From: Pseudomonadota bacterium
Lineage (GTDB): Bacteria; Pseudomonadota; Gammaproteobacteria; Eutrophobiales; Eutrophobiaceae
DNA length: 64,000 nucleotides
Assembly (NCBI GenBank): GCA_013112535.1
Contig: JABFGI010000002.1
Location: 62,001 to 126,000 of the forward strand
Direction of reading: 5' to 3'
Under the pieces are notes generated by a model. It was not told where the DNA came from. It searched no databases and saw only the letters and a program-made list of their open reading frames with translations. Below are positions 37,535 through 46,994 of this stretch, one piece after another. The number at the start of each line of letters is the position of its first letter. Position 1 is the stretch's first letter. Made by a program: the position numbers and the translations under genes.

Positions 37535-39106
37535 ATGAATCACGATACCGATATTATTATCGCTGGCTCAGGCCATAATGCATTGATTACCGCAGGCTAT
37601 CTGGCAAAGGCCGGTAAAAAAGTATTGGTACTGGAAAAAAATAAACAGGCCGGTGGTGGTGTCATCACACAGGAATTAACCGCACCCGGTTTTAAACATG
37701 ACCGGCATTCAACTGCACATGTGTTCATCCAGGCCAATCCGCTTATTTTGAATGATGAACTTGAGCTGAAATCAAAATTTGGTCTGGAATATATTTATCC
37801 AGAGGTCATGTTCGCAACCATCTATGATGATCATCGTTCCCTGATCACCTATCAAAGTGTGGAAAAGACCTGCGAATCTATCGCCCAATTTTCGAAAAAA
37901 GATGCCGATACCTACCGTGTCTTTGTTAAGCGTTGTCAGACAATATTACCCATGCTGGTAGCCGGCATGTTTGTTCCACCTGCACCACTGGGGACTTTTA
38001 TTGCCCTGCTCGACCAAAGCAGTGAAGGTCGTGAGATATTTGCGTCACTACAAAAGAGTGTTTTTGATATCGTTAATGAATGGTTTGAAGATGATCGGAT
38101 CAAGATCCATCTTTTAAAATTTACCTCTGAGGCACTAGCCGCTCCTGAAGAGAAAGGAACCGGACTTAACCTTTTTCTAATGGCCGGTTTTGTACACAAG
38201 TACTATCCAGGACTACCCGTGGGTGGCAGTGGTGCACTATCAGAATCATTGATCAGATGTATTCAACATTATGGCGGTGAAATACGAACTTCGTCCGAAG
38301 TCACAAGAGTCATTACTGAGCAGGGTAAGGCCATCGGTGTAAGGCTGGATAATGGCGAAGAGATACTCAGTAATGATTCTGTTGTTGGTACATTCCATCC
38401 GGAATTACTGGAAAATCTGGTAGATGATCTACCCAATACCGTGATTGATGAGATAAATAAACTGCAACCTTCAAGTTTCAGTTGTATGAATACCCATTAT
38501 GCAATCAATAAACCATTGGAATTCCATGCTGGCGGCGAAGCACATAAGGCCTTATTACTCGAACTGGTACCGAGTAACCTGGAGACATTCAGAAGAACCT
38601 TCGACAGCTATAAATATAATGAGATCCCGCAACATCATGCAATGGTAGCTGCTATGCATAGCAATCACGATGCGAGTCGGGCACCTGAAGATTGCACCAG
38701 CCTGTATCTGTATGCCTTCATGCCTTTCAATATTAATCAACAGTCAGCCGAACATTGGGATGATCTCAAGACCGAGGTGGCCGATCAGTTATTAAAAGAA
38801 TTCAAACACTACGCCAGTAACTTTACTGATGACAGTATCCTGGCGCGCCATGTTGACAGTCCCATGGATATGCTACGCCACTCATCGAGTTACCAACACG
38901 GTGACATACATGGTACAGGTCCCTTCATCTATCAGTTTGGCGGTCACAGACCAACGCCGAGTCTATCGAATTATCGTGTTCCCGGCGTTGAGAACCTGTT
39001 TCTTGTCGGTCCATTCATGCATCCGGGTGGTGGTGTCTTTGGTGGTGGTCGAGCAACAGCGGTACGTGTATTTGAAGATCTGAATATTGACTGGAATTAT
39101 CAATAA
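37535..39106 (+). CDS. Phytoene-desaturase-like FAD-dependent oxidoreductase
   Basis: This 523-residue flavoprotein belongs to the CrtI/PYROXD2-like NAD(P)/FAD-dependent family. The N-terminal dinucleotide-binding motif is IIIAGSGHNALITAGYLAKAG with LVLEKN after it, and the C-terminal FAD motif is LFLVGPFMHPGGGVFGGGRATA. There are no carotenoid genes nearby, so carotenoid desaturation is unlikely; oxidation or desaturation of a small organic substrate is more probable. It lies between the 75-aa gene and a secreted SnoaL-like protein, 34 bp upstream of the latter. It is an unusual companion for a nitrilase-type enzyme. Confidence 0.9.
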   Translation: MNHDTDIIIAGSGHNALITAGYLAKAGKKVLVLEKNKQAGGGVITQELTAPGFKHDRHSTAHVFIQANPLILNDELELKSKFGLEYIYPEVMFATIYDDHRSLITYQSVEKTCESIAQFSKKDADTYRVFVKRCQTILPMLVAGMFVPPAPLGTFIALLDQSSEGREIFASLQKSVFDIVNEWFEDDRIKIHLLKFTSEALAAPEEKGTGLNLFLMAGFVHKYYPGLPVGGSGALSESLIRCIQHYGGEIRTSSEVTRVITEQGKAIGVRLDNGEEILSNDSVVGTFHPELLENLVDDLPNTVIDEINKLQPSSFSCMNTHYAINKPLEFHAGGEAHKALLLELVPSNLETFRRTFDSYKYNEIPQHHAMVAAMHSNHDASRAPEDCTSLYLYAFMPFNINQQSAEHWDDLKTEVADQLLKEFKHYASNFTDDSILARHVDSPMDMLRHSSSYQHGDIHGTGPFIYQFGGHRPTPSLSNYRVPGVENLFLVGPFMHPGGGVFGGGRATAVRVFEDLNIDWNYQ

Positions 39107-39140
39107 CTGTGTTTAACCCCTAATAACTGTAGGTATCGAC

Positions 39141-40130
39141 ATGAAACATATAATCAAACAATTCGTTTTCATCATTACAATGCTTTTTGTATTTGGCATA
39201 CCGCAGCTTAATGCTGAAACGATCGTAAGCCTGAAAAAAGACGATAAAACCTATCAACATATCCTGCAACTCACCAAGGACTATTACAAAGCCTGGTCCT
39301 ATAAGAAGGAAGATGCACAATATGACCAGCCGGGGAAGTATTACAGCAAAGCCGCCGGCTTACAGTTCTGGGATCCACTTCCTCCTCTGGGTGGTCACCG
39401 AGGCTGGCAGGAATACCAACATGTAATAGAAGATGTATGGCTACCGAATGGGATTGATGCGGCTGCGATCCTGTTTTCACACGATGATTCATTTCACGCA
39501 TGGCGTCATGGCGATGTGATTTGGACATCAGCCAACTGCCTGGTCAGAGCGGAATATAAGGATGGTAGTAATGCCACCATACCCTGCCGTGGTAGTCAGG
39601 TATGGCAAAGACAAAACGATCATTGGTTGGTGGTACACGAACATTTTTCTACCCCTATTGTTCCTGATGGTAAATTATTTCAGGGTCAACGTGATCCGAA
39701 ACAATCACTTAAAGTTAATAAAGCCTTTACTGAACGGGCACGCGCAGTAGCAGCACAATGGCAGAAAGGACCTATTGCCAATATTGCTAAACGGCTCGAT
39801 GGGTTTTATTACAAACAAGACATACACCTGTATATGCCCTGGCCACCACATGATGGTTATACTGACTGGGATTCATTCGATGATGCCAGCACGGAATACC
39901 TCTCGTTGTTTGCTAACACGATTAAATTGACTGTCAATGATGATCTGGAGGCAACACAACACGGTGACATTGCCTGGACCACCGCCACGGTAACTCAAGA
40001 AATTGAACAGGATAACGGTAACACACTGCTGGTTAACGGCAGGCAAACCCTGATCTGGGTGATACAAGATAATCAATGGTTGATTGCCCATGAACATCTT
40101 TCCTTTCCACTCTTACCCAAGGAAAAATAA
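39141..40130 (+). CDS. Exported protein with two SnoaL-like (NTF2-fold) domains
   Basis: The 329-residue protein begins with a signal peptide (about 1-25, ending PQLNAE) and contains two related regions (about 35-180 and 190-325). Each ends with a similar HGD(V/I)xWT...VWQxxxxWLxxHEH pattern, which suggests tandem NTF2-like/SnoaL-type domains formed by internal duplication. Domains of this fold bind small hydrophobic molecules or catalyse isomerisation or hydration. It would act in the periplasm. The stop codon overlaps the SDR start (TAATG). The precise function is unknown. Confidence 0.78.
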   Translation: MKHIIKQFVFIITMLFVFGIPQLNAETIVSLKKDDKTYQHILQLTKDYYKAWSYKKEDAQYDQPGKYYSKAAGLQFWDPLPPLGGHRGWQEYQHVIEDVWLPNGIDAAAILFSHDDSFHAWRHGDVIWTSANCLVRAEYKDGSNATIPCRGSQVWQRQNDHWLVVHEHFSTPIVPDGKLFQGQRDPKQSLKVNKAFTERARAVAAQWQKGPIANIAKRLDGFYYKQDIHLYMPWPPHDGYTDWDSFDDASTEYLSLFANTIKLTVNDDLEATQHGDIAWTTATVTQEIEQDNGNTLLVNGRQTLIWVIQDNQWLIAHEHLSFPLLPKEK

Positions 40131-40933
40131 TGAATCATTTAGACGGAAAGATTAGTCTGGTCACGGGTGCCGCAAATGGCATCGGTGCAGCTTGTGCAGA
40201 ACAACTGGCGCAGGCTGGTGCTTTCGTCATCATGACAGATATAGATAAACAAGCCGGCTCAATCAAAGCAGAACAAATTCGTAATGCCGGTGGTGATGCA
40301 CAATTCCATCATCTGGATGTAAGTCGTGAAACTTCCTGGAACAGTGTCATCGAATTAATACAGCGACAGTATGACCAACTGGATGTATTGGTTAACAATG
40401 CTGGCATCGCCCTGATTAAACCAATTCATCACACTACACTGGAAGAATGGCAAAATCTTTGCCGGGTTAATATAGACGGCGTTTTTTTAGGAATGAAATT
40501 CTGTCAACCACTGATGCAACGTGACACAAACAAAAAAAGTGCTTCAATTATCAACCTGTCCTCGGCGGTGGGTATCGTCGGTGTCCCGGGTGCCTTGGGT
40601 TACAGTATGACCAAGGCCGCGATACGCCACATGACAAAATCGGCGGCACTTGAATATGCCGAATTTGGTTTTAATATTCGTGTCAACTCAGTGCATCCTG
40701 GTTTAACCGAAACACAAATGTCCGATGATATTCATCAAGTCTGGGCAGAGTCAGGGGCATTTGGTACTCACGATTTACAAGAAACCCGACAAGTCATGCT
40801 GGGACTACATCCACTGAAACGGTATGCAAACCCTGAAGATATTGCTAAAGGTATCGTCTTTCTCGCCTCAGATGACGCCAGTTATATGACCGGTGCAGAG
40901 CTGGTTATTGATGGTGGCTATACAGCACGATAA
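40130..40933 (+). CDS. SDR family oxidoreductase (first)
   Basis: A 267-residue classical short-chain dehydrogenase/reductase. The cofactor motif TGAANGIGAA, the aspartate after strand 2 (VIMTDID) favouring NAD(H), the NNAG motif and the catalytic Ser-Tyr-Lys (LSSAVGIVG, YSMTKAA) are all present. It closely resembles the second SDR at 56512-57330, sharing VLVNNAG, ALIKP/VLIKP and NSVHPGL, so the two likely oxidise related alcohols or reduce related ketones. It is the last gene of the plus-strand operon and is translationally coupled to the upstream exported protein. Confidence 0.93.
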   Translation: MNHLDGKISLVTGAANGIGAACAEQLAQAGAFVIMTDIDKQAGSIKAEQIRNAGGDAQFHHLDVSRETSWNSVIELIQRQYDQLDVLVNNAGIALIKPIHHTTLEEWQNLCRVNIDGVFLGMKFCQPLMQRDTNKKSASIINLSSAVGIVGVPGALGYSMTKAAIRHMTKSAALEYAEFGFNIRVNSVHPGLTETQMSDDIHQVWAESGAFGTHDLQETRQVMLGLHPLKRYANPEDIAKGIVFLASDDASYMTGAELVIDGGYTAR

Positions 40934-41199
40934 ATACCGCAAACCAGAAGAAAACCAAAATAAAATATATTGGTCTGACAACTATTAGCATATGAGAAGA
41001 GCTAAACACTCTTAATAAATATTCTTTGGCAATGCATTGTCTATAGAAAGACTATCTGTTCTTTAAGGTCATAGTGACACCTTATTTCTCCGGAGATATC
41101 ACCAGTAAAATATCCGGAATCAATTCCCCTGTGCCCGCATCATAGATGAGGAATATCTATAAGACCGGAGGGTATCCAAATAGTACAGGCTTTTATATA
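40934..41199. other. Intergenic region between convergent genes
   Basis: This 266-bp AT-rich stretch lies between the SDR gene and the small exported protein gene, which converge. It contains the 10-bp palindrome TCTCCGGAGA around 41090 and a few CCGGA repeats, but no hairpin with a T-tract that I would call a terminator. No coding potential is evident. Confidence 0.35.
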
Positions 41200-41565
41200 T
41201 TATTTATTTCCCTTATAAACGCGCAATGCTGAATTAAATAAATCGGCAACTGCCTCCATATTTTCTACCACTTTATTATGTATTAATGCGACTGATTGCT
41301 TTTGTTCAAACGTAACGTCATCACCCCAGCTCTTTTCAACCTTTGCAATACATTTCAGATATTGCTCTCCTTCTTTTATAAACGTTTTGACTTTTTGTTG
41401 CGTAGTAATCAATTCTTCTTCTGTTATAGACAGCGCATTTGGGATAATGGGCTGATCAGGATACTGGCACTTCTTTTTTATTTCATTTTTATTTGTTTCA
41501 TTGTCTGCAAAAACAATAAGAGGTAATGTTATTAATAATAAGCAGATATACTGTTTAATTTTCAT
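41200..41565 (-). CDS. Small exported protein of unknown function
   Basis: This 121-residue protein has a clear signal peptide (about 1-20, MKIKQYICLLLITLPLIVFA followed by DNET). The mature part is helical and highly charged, with two cysteines (in KKCQYPDQP and YLKCIAK) that could form a disulfide bond in the periplasm. I do not recognise a family. It lies 11 bp downstream of the universal stress protein gene on the same strand and is probably co-transcribed. A role in periplasmic stress is conceivable, but nothing in the sequence shows it. Confidence 0.72.
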   Translation of the reverse strand: MKIKQYICLLLITLPLIVFADNETNKNEIKKKCQYPDQPIIPNALSITEEELITTQQKVKTFIKEGEQYLKCIAKVEKSWGDDVTFEQKQSVALIHNKVVENMEAVADLFNSALRVYKGNK

Positions 41566-41576
41566 TATCAGGTCTT

Positions 41577-42401
41577 CTAGTCCGAAGGGATAACCACCAG
41601 AATGTCTCTATCAATATTATTCAGCAACTTATCAACTCGGTTACCAAATATTCTGTTTGCCAGTGTGCTGCGAGTAGATAGCCCAATGACGATGATATCC
41701 GCATTGATATTTTCCGCGACTTCTACAATAGCATCTTCAAGTTCATTACCATTAACGTGTACATAATCTGAATCTACGCCCACACGCCTTGCAATATCCG
41801 TTACATGCTGAAAATCTTCAGAAGAAGAATAGGCATGCACCACATGCAATTCACCTTTATCATGCGAGCCAGCGACCGTTTTGCCAAATTCAACAACCGC
41901 TTCAAAAATTTTCTGATATTTTTCATCGGTTCGCGTCGTATCGACAGCAATGAGCACTTTGTACAAATCGCTAGCAACTTCGGAGGAAACCAGTTGCACA
42001 GAACAATGGGCTGTTTCTAACAAGGCCTGATCCGATGACGTCATTAACAAGCGTTTCGATGCTGATCGACGATGTGATGATTTGACTATAAAATCACTGT
42101 TTGCCCTGATAGCGGCCGGACCCAGAGTAGTACGCCAGTCTTGATTCCAGTCTAGTTCATAACTGATATCGATATTTTCCTCCTTTACTTCATCAATGAT
42201 GTTATCTAGCCATAATGCATACCGGGTTCGTTCTACCCGCTCCAGTGCTTCTATGTCATGCGTTTCAAGTGATGGAGATATACAGAGATAAGCATGGATT
42301 CTGGCATTGCATACCTTGGCGATCCGTATTGCGCGCTGTAAAGCGTGTTGTTTGTCTGTACTTGGATCGATAACGGCGAAAATTGTATTAATCTCAGTCA
42401 T
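41577..42401 (-). CDS. Universal stress protein, tandem-domain (UspE-like)
   Basis: The 274-residue protein consists of two UspA-type domains (about 1-135 and 145-274). The second ends with the nucleotide-binding pattern GLSTRSTLANRIFGN and ILVVIPSD; the first has a degenerate version (KSSHRRSASKRLLMTSSDQALLETAHCSVQLV). Tandem-domain Usp proteins help survival under starvation, oxidants or respiratory arrest. It is a cytoplasmic protein. It lies 92 bp downstream of the TPR gene that ends the long TonB operon, with an apparent gap that could hold its own promoter. Confidence 0.92.
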   Translation of the reverse strand: MTEINTIFAVIDPSTDKQHALQRAIRIAKVCNARIHAYLCISPSLETHDIEALERVERTRYALWLDNIIDEVKEENIDISYELDWNQDWRTTLGPAAIRANSDFIVKSSHRRSASKRLLMTSSDQALLETAHCSVQLVSSEVASDLYKVLIAVDTTRTDEKYQKIFEAVVEFGKTVAGSHDKGELHVVHAYSSSEDFQHVTDIARRVGVDSDYVHVNGNELEDAIVEVAENINADIIVIGLSTRSTLANRIFGNRVDKLLNNIDRDILVVIPSD

Positions 42402-42493
42402 AAAGTTACCCTGTTAAATATTGCTGCTTGCGATTTAATCTGGATCATCTATCCAACTCTCGGGAGCTTCTTATCTATATCCGAATTAAAAAT

Positions 42494-43945
42494 TTAAGGT
42501 GCTTTGTTTTCTTCAATCTTTGTCTGTGTTTTTTCCTCCGTTTTATCCTGTTGTACAGGATTATCGACTTGATCAGCTAACATATTCTTACCGATCACCT
42601 CTGCATTATTTTCATCTGCTGTCAGTGTTTCTTTAGTTTTCTCAGCCAGAGCAAACTTGCTCGCTTCCAGTGCACGCAAGCGTTCTAGTTCACTCAATGT
42701 ATACGCTTCCCATTTTCTCGCATCGGCAAAACTTTTCTTTGAATCCTTTGCTTGTCGAAAGGCCTGTAATGCACCTTCAAACTGTTTGACATTAAACAAG
42801 GCCATACCCATCAGCATATGGTTACTGTCCTTACGTTTCAGTCCTCCTTTTTCATCGGCTAGCTTGGCAGCCTCCGCGGCTTGCTTAAAATTACCCGCAT
42901 CAAAATGCACACCAGCCAAGCGAGCATATAAGATGCCCTTGTCTGATAAACTCGCTGCTTTTTCCAATGCAGGAATAGCTTTTTTATGTTCGTTCGCCTG
43001 CGCCCAGGCATTAGCCAGGGTCTCTACATTCTTAGGGCTTTGCTTGATTAATCCTGCTTGCATGCCAACTTCAATTATTTTTCCCGCCTTGTTGGGGATA
43101 TCCTGACCCAGATACATATAGGCCAGATTCAATACTTCTGATTCATTTTGCAATCCACCATGTAAATAGATGGCATCGTAGGTTGTTAGTCGTTTACGAT
43201 CATTACCTAACTCACCATTCAAGCCCGCAATCTGCCGCAAATAAATCATACTCGGATAGTGTTGCAATAATTTCTCATACGTCTTCAAAGTACTTTTGGT
43301 ATCTTTCTTTTCAAAATAGATAGCTGCTTTCATACGCAACCAGTTTTCTTTTACGTTCTTACCTGCCGCCGCTTCAAGTACGATAGCTTTATCCAGATTA
43401 TTCAAGGCCGGATCATAAATTTTGCTCTGGTAATAGGCTTGCGCCAACATGATATGGGCTGTAGCCGTCGGTTCGTCGATTTCTTTTAACCATTCTTCCA
43501 TGAAGCTAATGACGGATTTATAATCCTCTATCTGGAAGTAGAGTTGTGCCATTGTGTATTTCGCTGTCAACTTCAGTCCATCAGGTGCATCAGGTTCGGC
43601 GACTATCTTTTTATAAGCCCCTATCGCATCTTTATATTTTTCCTGGCTGGCATAAATAAAGGCATAAAAATTCCACATCTGACTCTTGGCATAACTGTTT
43701 AATTTGTCACTATTTTTAATCGTATCCAGAGTTTGTATTGCTTCATTGTACTGACCGGCTTCCGTTAGCTCCTGTGCTTTTGTCAATACTTCGAAAGTCC
43801 TGGCGTCGATTGCACCGGTGGCTTTGGTATCTTCCTTCTTGCGGGCCTGTACCTCTTCAGGGAAAGGCGACAAAATTATGATTAGCAGTAGACCCAACAG
43901 TATGTTGAATACTCTGTTACTGTAAATCTGACTAATCATCTTCAT
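42494..43945 (-). CDS. TPR-repeat exported protein of the TonB cluster
   Basis: The 483-residue protein has an N-terminal hydrophobic segment (about 12-33) consistent with a signal peptide or anchor, followed by about ten tetratricopeptide repeats (about 45-420) and a charged Glu/Lys-rich tail. TPR proteins of this size accompany TtpC/ExbB/ExbD/TonB clusters in many Gammaproteobacteria and probably organise the energising complex in the periplasm. It is the last gene of the operon, 30 bp after tonB. The exact partner is unknown. Confidence 0.85.
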   Translation of the reverse strand: MKMISQIYSNRVFNILLGLLLIIILSPFPEEVQARKKEDTKATGAIDARTFEVLTKAQELTEAGQYNEAIQTLDTIKNSDKLNSYAKSQMWNFYAFIYASQEKYKDAIGAYKKIVAEPDAPDGLKLTAKYTMAQLYFQIEDYKSVISFMEEWLKEIDEPTATAHIMLAQAYYQSKIYDPALNNLDKAIVLEAAAGKNVKENWLRMKAAIYFEKKDTKSTLKTYEKLLQHYPSMIYLRQIAGLNGELGNDRKRLTTYDAIYLHGGLQNESEVLNLAYMYLGQDIPNKAGKIIEVGMQAGLIKQSPKNVETLANAWAQANEHKKAIPALEKAASLSDKGILYARLAGVHFDAGNFKQAAEAAKLADEKGGLKRKDSNHMLMGMALFNVKQFEGALQAFRQAKDSKKSFADARKWEAYTLSELERLRALEASKFALAEKTKETLTADENNAEVIGKNMLADQVDNPVQQDKTEEKTQTKIEENKAP

Positions 43946-43975
43946 ATACTCTATTCCTGACCTGCTCTATGCTAA

Positions 43976-44593
43976 TTATTTCGCTATCTTAAAGATAATC
44001 TTGGTGCTCACACCCTGTACCTCAATAGGCTCACCATCTACCACTCGCGGTTTGTATTTGTAACGTAATGCTGACTTAATGGCTGCCTTGTCAAATGTTC
44101 CCGGCGGTTGTGCTTCTACCACAACCGGATCTTTGACGGTACCTTGTTTGGTCACGGTATATTCCAAAATAACATAGCCTTCTTTCCCTTTACTCAGTGC
44201 ACGTCGTGGATATTGAGGAGCCACTTTAACAATAGGTAGATATTCACCATCGGTGGCTTGCAGACCCGCGCCAATATTTAAATCAAGTTTTGCCTGTATC
44301 TTGCCTGGTGCAGCAACCTGGCCAACTTCTGCATTACCATCAATCTGGTCAAAATCCTGCTCTGGTATTTCTGGCGGAGGTGTTTCGTCTATTTTTGGTT
44401 TATCCGGCTTTTCAATAATGCGTTGCATCTCAATTTCGATTTCAGGCATGTAGATGTCTGGTAACTTAATCCGCTTAGCTTTATCCAGGCCTTTATCTGC
44501 AAATTCAATCAGGCTTACCATTAATATCAATAGTAGCAATGTGACTAAAGCTGCTTGCGGTATAACAAACAAAATTCTTAGCAGACTTCTCAT
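43976..44593 (-). CDS. tonB: Energy transducer TonB
   Basis: TonB spans the periplasm and transmits proton-motive force to outer-membrane receptors. The 205-residue protein has one N-terminal membrane helix (about 8-30), a short Pro/Lys/Glu-rich linker (about 60-85) and a TonB C-terminal domain (about 118-205) with PIVKVAPQYPRRALSKGKEG and YKPRVVDGEPIEVQGV. The short linker resembles TonB2-type proteins. It lies 42 bp downstream of exbD within a TonB2-like cluster. Confidence 0.93.
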   Translation of the reverse strand: MRSLLRILFVIPQAALVTLLLLILMVSLIEFADKGLDKAKRIKLPDIYMPEIEIEMQRIIEKPDKPKIDETPPPEIPEQDFDQIDGNAEVGQVAAPGKIQAKLDLNIGAGLQATDGEYLPIVKVAPQYPRRALSKGKEGYVILEYTVTKQGTVKDPVVVEAQPPGTFDKAAIKSALRYKYKPRVVDGEPIEVQGVSTKIIFKIAK

Positions 44594-44635
44594 AATATTT
44601 AGTTGATCTTTGTTGCTCTATGTTGTTTCATTGAG

Positions 44636-45055
44636 TTAATTAGATTGCTCTGTCGCCAATGAAACTTTCTCATGAGGAACAACTTCTCGAGCGGCATCCA
44701 ATACAGCTGTAAAGGTTTTAATTGAAGCAAGTTCATCGGCCTGTATTACAACCCCACCTTCCGGGTTCTCAGCATGCAGTCGTTCAATGTTGGCGCGCAC
44801 TGACCGTATATCAATTCGACGTTTATCAATCCAGACACTGTTATCTGCATTAATGGCAACCAATACCGTCGTGTTGTTTTTTTGATCGGAGGTACTGGCA
44901 TTCGGTCGATTAACTTCAACGCCTGCTTCTTTAATAAACGTTGCCGTTACAATAAAAAAGATCAACATGATAAATACCACGTCAAGCATTGGAGTTAAGT
45001 CAACAGCACCTTCGTCTTCGCCACTTGTATCTGAACTAAAACTTCGTCTTCTCAT
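44636..45055 (-). CDS. exbD: ExbD biopolymer transport protein
   Basis: ExbD forms the proton-conducting motor with ExbB. The 139-residue protein has a short cytoplasmic start, one membrane helix with the conserved aspartate in VDLTPMLDVVFIMLIFFI, and a periplasmic domain. The N-terminal RRRSFSSDTSGEDEGAVDL is longer and more acidic than in ExbD1-type proteins, as seen in TonB2-type systems. It starts 4 bp after the exbB stop. Confidence 0.95.
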   Translation of the reverse strand: MRRRSFSSDTSGEDEGAVDLTPMLDVVFIMLIFFIVTATFIKEAGVEVNRPNASTSDQKNNTTVLVAINADNSVWIDKRRIDIRSVRANIERLHAENPEGGVVIQADELASIKTFTAVLDAAREVVPHEKVSLATEQSN

Positions 45056-45059
45056 ATCT

Positions 45060-45590
45060 TTAATGATCCATCGTTAAGTGTTCTTCAATTAATTTACGTT
45101 CACGCGTCGCTTTCTGGACAATATAGATGTTGGCAAAAACACCAGACAAGGCTGCGACCATGCCGGCCATCGTCGGGATGGTCGCGCGCGAGACTCCACC
45201 TGCCATCGATTTAGCATCTCCACCACCCGTAATTGATAACACAGTAAAAACATCGATCATGCCCGTAACGGTACCGAGTAAACCAAACAAGGGACAGATC
45301 GCAATCAAAGTTTTTATCAACGACAAGTTTTGATTGATCTTGATTGATGTCTCAGAAATCAGTTTGTCTCGAATGGCATGCGCATACCAAGAGGTGCGTT
45401 CCTTTCGTGCTTCCCAATTATCTAGGACCAGCCTTGCATCTTTACGATAACCAATAAAATAATACCAACCGCGTTCCAGTATCAATATCCACATGATGAA
45501 AGTTAATGCCGCAATCAAGTACAACACCGGTCCGCCCGCATTAAAAAAGTTGTTGATGGCCTCTATGGCGTCAAGTAAATACAAAGGCAT
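45060..45590 (-). CDS. exbB: ExbB proton channel subunit (short form)
   Basis: This 176-residue protein is a MotA/TolQ/ExbB family member with three membrane segments. The conserved region LFGLLGTVTGMIDVFTVLS and GGVSRATIPTMAGMVAAL form the proton-path helices. Together with ExbD and TonB it forms the inner-membrane energiser. It follows the long TtpC-like homologue, giving two ExbB-type proteins in one cluster, a pattern known from Vibrio TonB2 systems. Confidence 0.95.
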   Translation of the reverse strand: MPLYLLDAIEAINNFFNAGGPVLYLIAALTFIMWILILERGWYYFIGYRKDARLVLDNWEARKERTSWYAHAIRDKLISETSIKINQNLSLIKTLIAICPLFGLLGTVTGMIDVFTVLSITGGGDAKSMAGGVSRATIPTMAGMVAALSGVFANIYIVQKATRERKLIEEHLTMDH

Positions 45591-45620
45591 GTTATTTTTC
45601 CTGTGTTGACCTTTGGCGTT

Positions 45621-46994
45621 CTATTGCCCTGACCGTTCAGCGACAATACCCGCACTTTGCTCTTCCAGGATGTGCAACAGTTTCCTGGCCTTGCCGTTTA
45701 ACATTGTATGCAACAATAAGGTGGGAATCGCAACACAAAGTCCCAACACTGTTGTTACTAATGCGCTGGATATACCGCCCGCCATCGCCTTCGGATCACC
45801 GGCACCGTAGATGGTTATCGCCTGGAAGACGATAATCATACCGGTCACCGTACCTAATAAACCCAGTAATGGGGCAACCATTGCAATAATTTTGAGCAAT
45901 GACAGTCCCGACTGAATCTTCGGACTTTCTTTTAATATTGCTTCACCCATCTTCAACTCAAGACTTTCCGTATCGGACGTTTTGTTGTCATCAGCGACTT
46001 TAAGTATGCGTCCCAAGGGGTTATTTGTTTTGATTTCTTTGCGTTTTAATTGAGCCCTGATCTTGGTCGATACCAGAGTCAGCATGAGAAATCGCCATAA
46101 CGCAACCAATACAGCAAAGGCACCCACAGCGGTAATGATGTAACCGACTTGGCGCCCCTGATGCCAACGTTCTTCCAGGGTCGGTGTATTGATGATCGCT
46201 TTTAGGAAACCCCCACCGGCCGCGCCGGTGGGATCAATGCCAACAGGGGTTACATCACTGGGGGAGTTTTGCAACGCTTTGGCATTGAGAAAAAGTCCCA
46301 CCGGTTGCCTTGGAAGAACAGAGAGACTACGCGTGTCGGCATCATAGGCCAGATACTCACCCTGTGAGACCAGATTGAAAAGTCCGATACGAATAATTTC
46401 ACGATTTTTTTCAGTACCAACCACCGTTGTGTATTTCACCACGCGACCAGACTCCGTCATCTCTTGATGTAGTTCATACCAAACCCTTTCAATCTCTTCC
46501 AAGGTGGGTAAATCCGTATCGCTATTCATTTTCTTGATCAGTCCACTCAAGAACGCTTCTCTCTCCGGAAACTGACTGGTAGTAATTGCGTTACGAAATC
46601 GACTGCGCATGTCACCTGCTGCTCCCGTAAGATGTCCAAATAATTCTTTTAATGAGCCCAGACGTTCATTACGTTGTTGCCGTTTCTCTTCAACTAATAA
46701 TTCATTGGTATTAAAACGCTGTTCCAGAGCCACACTTTTTTCTTCGAGTGCCTTTACATCGTTCATGGCTTTTTGGATCCGCGCAACTTGCTGAGCCTTC
46801 TCGTCAATAAATGCCTGTTCTCTTTTTTTATTATCTGCCGCATCTTTCGCACGACCTTCCTTAACCTGTTGTAATAATTTATTCATCGATAAAACATCAT
46901 CAGCTGCCAAAGTGATAACTGGCATACTTGCAATTAATAAAAATAATAAAGGCTTAATTAATGGGCAGTTTGTTTTGTTTAATTGTTTTTTCAT
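45621..46994 (-). CDS. Long ExbB homologue (TtpC-like MotA/TolQ/ExbB protein)
   Basis: The 457-residue protein has a signal peptide (about 1-31), a periplasmic coiled-coil region (about 40-140), a globular part and a C-terminal ExbB-type domain (about 285-450) with APLLGLLGTVTGMIIVFQAI and MAGGISSALVTTVLGLCVA. This architecture matches TtpC, the fourth component of TonB2 systems in Vibrio, which links the energiser to the receptor. It overlaps the DUF3450 gene by 4 bp and precedes exbB by 30 bp. Confidence 0.9.
   Translation of the reverse strand: MKKQLNKTNCPLIKPLLFLLIASMPVITLAADDVLSMNKLLQQVKEGRAKDAADNKKREQAFIDEKAQQVARIQKAMNDVKALEEKSVALEQRFNTNELLVEEKRQQRNERLGSLKELFGHLTGAAGDMRSRFRNAITTSQFPEREAFLSGLIKKMNSDTDLPTLEEIERVWYELHQEMTESGRVVKYTTVVGTEKNREIIRIGLFNLVSQGEYLAYDADTRSLSVLPRQPVGLFLNAKALQNSPSDVTPVGIDPTGAAGGGFLKAIINTPTLEERWHQGRQVGYIITAVGAFAVLVALWRFLMLTLVSTKIRAQLKRKEIKTNNPLGRILKVADDNKTSDTESLELKMGEAILKESPKIQSGLSLLKIIAMVAPLLGLLGTVTGMIIVFQAITIYGAGDPKAMAGGISSALVTTVLGLCVAIPTLLLHTMLNGKARKLLHILEEQSAGIVAERSGQ

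Noticed and set aside
37535-39106. Carotenoid desaturase (CrtI)
   Set aside because: Family resemblance is real, but no crtB, crtE or other carotenoid gene is in the window and the operon context is catabolic.
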